Shown here one piece after another: positions 62,372-64,000 of a stretch of DNA of 64,000 bases (position 1 is its first letter; each line of letters opens with the position of its first letter). Source of the DNA: Antricoccus suffuscus (GTDB lineage Bacteria; Actinomycetota; Actinomycetes; Mycobacteriales; Antricoccaceae). Location: assembly GCF_003003235.1 (NCBI RefSeq), contig NZ_PVUE01000009.1:62001-126000 (forward strand), written 5' to 3'. The position numbers and the translations under genes are program-made. The notes below the pieces were generated by a model. It ran no database searches and was not told where the DNA came from. It saw only the letters and a list, made by a program, of their open reading frames with translations.

Positions 62372-63112
62372 TCAGAGGTGCGGTCGCGACGCCTTGATGA
62401 GTGCGGAGTGGGCGTACTCGTGCACCTGATGGCTCGGCGTAATCGTGATGTCGGTGAAACCCGCGTCCGCGAGGTAGTGCTCGAACTGGCCGCGGGTGAG
62501 GGCGCCGGCAACGCAGCCGGTCCACTGCTGCATATCCTCGCGGACCTCCTCAGGCATGTCGTCGGACGCGATGACGTCGCTGAAGGCGATCCGTCCGCCG
62601 GGTCGGATAACGCGGGCCGTTTCGCGCAGCACGACCTGCTTGTCCGCCGCGAGATTGATGACGCAGTTCGACAATGCGATGTCGACCGAGCCGTCCGGCA
62701 ACGGGATCTCCTCGAGGTAGCCCTTGAGGAACTCGACGTTAGTGACTCCGGCCGAAGCGGCGTTGCCTCGAGCCTTCTCGAGCATCTCGTCGGTCATGTC
62801 CAGCCCGTAGACCTTGCCGCTGGGTCCGACTCGTTGTGCCGAGATGAGTACGTCGCCACCGGTACCGGAGCCGAGGTCGAGGACGGTCTCACCCTCTTGA
62901 AGGTCGGCGACCTGCGTGGGTACGCCGCATCCTAGCGAGCCGCTGAGGGCCTCGTTCTGGTCGTTCTCGCCATACAGGGTGGCGCCGAATACGCCGCCGC
63001 GGTCGAGGTCGCTCGTGCCGGCGGGCCCGCAGCAGCTGGTGGTCGTGCTCGGACTGGTCGCGGCCGCGGCGTACCGTCGGCGGACCGTCTCGCGGATGTC
63101 ATTTGTGGTCAT
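62372..63112 (-). CDS. arsM: Arsenite S-adenosylmethionine methyltransferase
   Basis: 246 residues. SAM-binding motif GETVLDLGSGTGGDVLISAQRVG (about 75), LKGYLEEIPLPDGSVDIALSNCVINLAADK. Cys residues typical of ArsM: CCGP near residue 27, GCGVP near 62, NCVINL and the pair in the TGCVAGAL region. It methylates As(III) to mono-, di- or trimethyl species using glutathione or thioredoxin. ATG at 63112 with CGGAGGAAT upstream. It follows the acr3 gene and arsC remnant on the same strand, so it is part of one arsenic operon. Confidence 0.94.
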   Translation of the reverse strand: MTTNDIRETVRRRYAAAATSPSTTTSCCGPAGTSDLDRGGVFGATLYGENDQNEALSGSLGCGVPTQVADLQEGETVLDLGSGTGGDVLISAQRVGPSGKVYGLDMTDEMLEKARGNAASAGVTNVEFLKGYLEEIPLPDGSVDIALSNCVINLAADKQVVLRETARVIRPGGRIAFSDVIASDDMPEEVREDMQQWTGCVAGALTRGQFEHYLADAGFTDITITPSHQVHEYAHSALIKASRPHL

Positions 63113-63148
63113 GGATTCCTCCGTATGTATCGACTGTTCCGTGCGTGC

Positions 63149-63259
63149 TTAGGTGCGCTCTGATGCGGCGAACTGCGTGATGAGGATTTGGACGTGGCGT
63201 GTGATGTCGTCGCGGATCTGTCGCATTCGTGCGATTCCGGTGACGCCTTGGGCGTGGTC
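63149..63259 (-). pseudogene. ArsC C-terminal remnant in frame after acr3 stop
   Basis: Immediately beyond the acr3 TGA (63260-63262), in the same frame, 36 codons read DHAQGVTGIARMRQIRDDIT then RHVQILITQFAASERT before a TAA at 63149-63151. This matches the C-terminal helix of low-molecular-weight-phosphatase-type arsenate reductases (pattern ...VR.IRDDI..RV..LI..L). ACR3-ArsC fusions are known in actinobacteria. No P-loop with active-site Cys remains, so the ArsC domain was mostly deleted. Confidence 0.75.
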
Positions 63260-64000
63260 TCATGAGCGCGTGCCTTCGGTGGAGCTCGCAGGCGAGATTC
63301 TCTTGCGGAGCTTGAGGCTGACGTAGACGAGGGCGACGAGTGCTGGGACTTCGATGAGTGGTCCGACGACTCCGGCGAGTGCTTGTCCACTGGCCGCGCC
63401 GAACGTACCGATCGCGACCGCTATCGCCAGCTCGAAGTTGTTGCCCGCCGCAGTGAACGCGACGGTCGCCGACCGCGGATAGTCCATCCCGACGAGCCGG
63501 CTGGTGTAGTACGCGCCGGTCCACATGAGCGCGAAGTACAGGAGCAAGGGGACGGCAATTCGTGCGACGTCGAAGGGACGATCAAGAATTTGCCTGCCTT
63601 GCAAGGAGAACAGGATCACGATCGTGAACAACAGGCCGTATAAGGCCAACGGCGAGATGCGCCTCAAGTAGGTGTTCTCGTACCACTGTCGGTCGCGGAC
63701 TCGTTCGAGTATCCGGCGGCCCAAGAAGCCGGCGGCAAGTGGAATCCCGAGGAAGATCAGTACCGACTTAGCGATCTGCCACATAGATACATCGAGTGTT
63801 CCGGTCTGTAGTCCGAGCCAGCCCGGAAGCAGGTCAAGGTAGAACCAACCGAGCCCGGCGAACATGACGACCTGGAATATCGAGTTCAGCGTGACGAGGA
63901 ACGCCGCGGCATTCCGGTCGCCGCAGGCGAGGTCGTTCCATACGACAACCATCGCAATACATCGTGCGAGGCCGACGATGATCAGACCCGTGCGGTACTC
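63260..64000 (-). CDS. acr3: ACR3-family arsenite efflux permease (5' end beyond window)
   Basis: The frame is open to the window end, giving 246 residues of the C-terminal two thirds. Conserved Cys region YRTGLIIVGLARCIAMVVVWNDLACGD is present, followed by about seven membrane helices and AFTAAGNNFELAIAVAIGTFGAASGQALAGVVGPLIEVPALVALVYVSL. It extrudes As(III) driven by the membrane potential. The protein ends at a TGA after KRISPASSTEGTRS; an ArsC remnant continues in frame. The gene precedes arsM in the same transcription unit. Confidence 0.95.
   Translation of the reverse strand, partial: EYRTGLIIVGLARCIAMVVVWNDLACGDRNAAAFLVTLNSIFQVVMFAGLGWFYLDLLPGWLGLQTGTLDVSMWQIAKSVLIFLGIPLAAGFLGRRILERVRDRQWYENTYLRRISPLALYGLLFTIVILFSLQGRQILDRPFDVARIAVPLLLYFALMWTGAYYTSRLVGMDYPRSATVAFTAAGNNFELAIAVAIGTFGAASGQALAGVVGPLIEVPALVALVYVSLKLRKRISPASSTEGTRS

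Noticed and set aside
63260-63262. Selenocysteine or readthrough at the acr3 TGA
   Set aside because: No homologue has Cys at this point, no SECIS-like hairpin was found, and the following sequence is an ArsC stump rather than continuous ACR3.

Overview
The window is chromosomal DNA from a high-GC actinobacterium, probably not far from the replication origin. Evidence: the block rpsF-ssb-rpsR-rplI followed by an intein-free dnaB, which is the gene order seen near oriC in actinobacteria; two IdeR/DtxR-type iron boxes; F420-type luciferase-like oxidoreductases; an LppP/LprE lipoprotein; two DUF5709 proteins; and the GlgX-TreY-TreZ trehalose route. The genus cannot be fixed from sequence alone; relatives of Antricoccus/Cumulibacter are only a guess. 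No rRNA, tRNA, insertion sequence, prophage or CRISPR array was recognised.

Layout. 1-1.7 kb: the end of a conserved gene and a UGSC-family selenoprotein whose in-frame TGA (1449-1451) is followed by a SECIS-like hairpin. 1.7-8.5 kb: an iron-siderophore ABC importer split into a lipoprotein (minus strand) and a permease-permease-ATPase operon (plus strand), each behind an IdeR box, with the rpsF-ssb-rpsR-rplI operon between them. The S18 protein has no zinc ligands. 8.5-12 kb: an MFS transporter, a DnaA-box cluster and dnaB, ending in a perfect 42-bp palindrome. 12-16.5 kb: TetR + DHA2 efflux pump, an LLM oxidoreductase and a flavin hydroxylase. 16.7-22 kb: EthD-like + FabL-like SDR, a Tat-exported PhoX-type protein, a YCII + ECF42-type sigma pair, then a remnant of a second SDR. 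21.8-31 kb: regulators, aldo/keto reductase, SMP-30-like lactonase, LLM enzyme, LigB-type dioxygenase, NAD-dependent epimerase-like protein and a flavin monooxygenase, which looks like a catabolic or redox region. 31-36 kb: ammonium transporter, an ABC exporter bracketed by two related tandem-repeat arrays, and a CocE-type hydrolase. 36-41.6 kb: TetR + class III aminotransferase, amidohydrolase, nitronate monooxygenase and a 54-bp inverted repeat. 41.6-47.6 kb: a NarL-type two-component system, lipoprotein, P450, membrane protein and AraC regulator, with a shared 12-bp motif in three intergenic regions. 47.7-53.5 kb: MFS transporter, M20 peptidase, DUF5709 paralogues, TetR and a small membrane protein. 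53.8-60.5 kb: glgX-treY-treZ. 60.6-64 kb: acyl-CoA ligase, then an arsenic operon (acr3 - arsC remnant - arsM) cut by the window end.

The most notable items are the UGSC selenoprotein, which ordinary gene calling would split into two ORFs; the ACR3 gene followed in frame by the tail of a deleted ArsC domain; the DnaA-box clusters upstream of dnaB and ssb; the repeat arrays flanking the ABC exporter; and the candidate binding motif of the two-component system.
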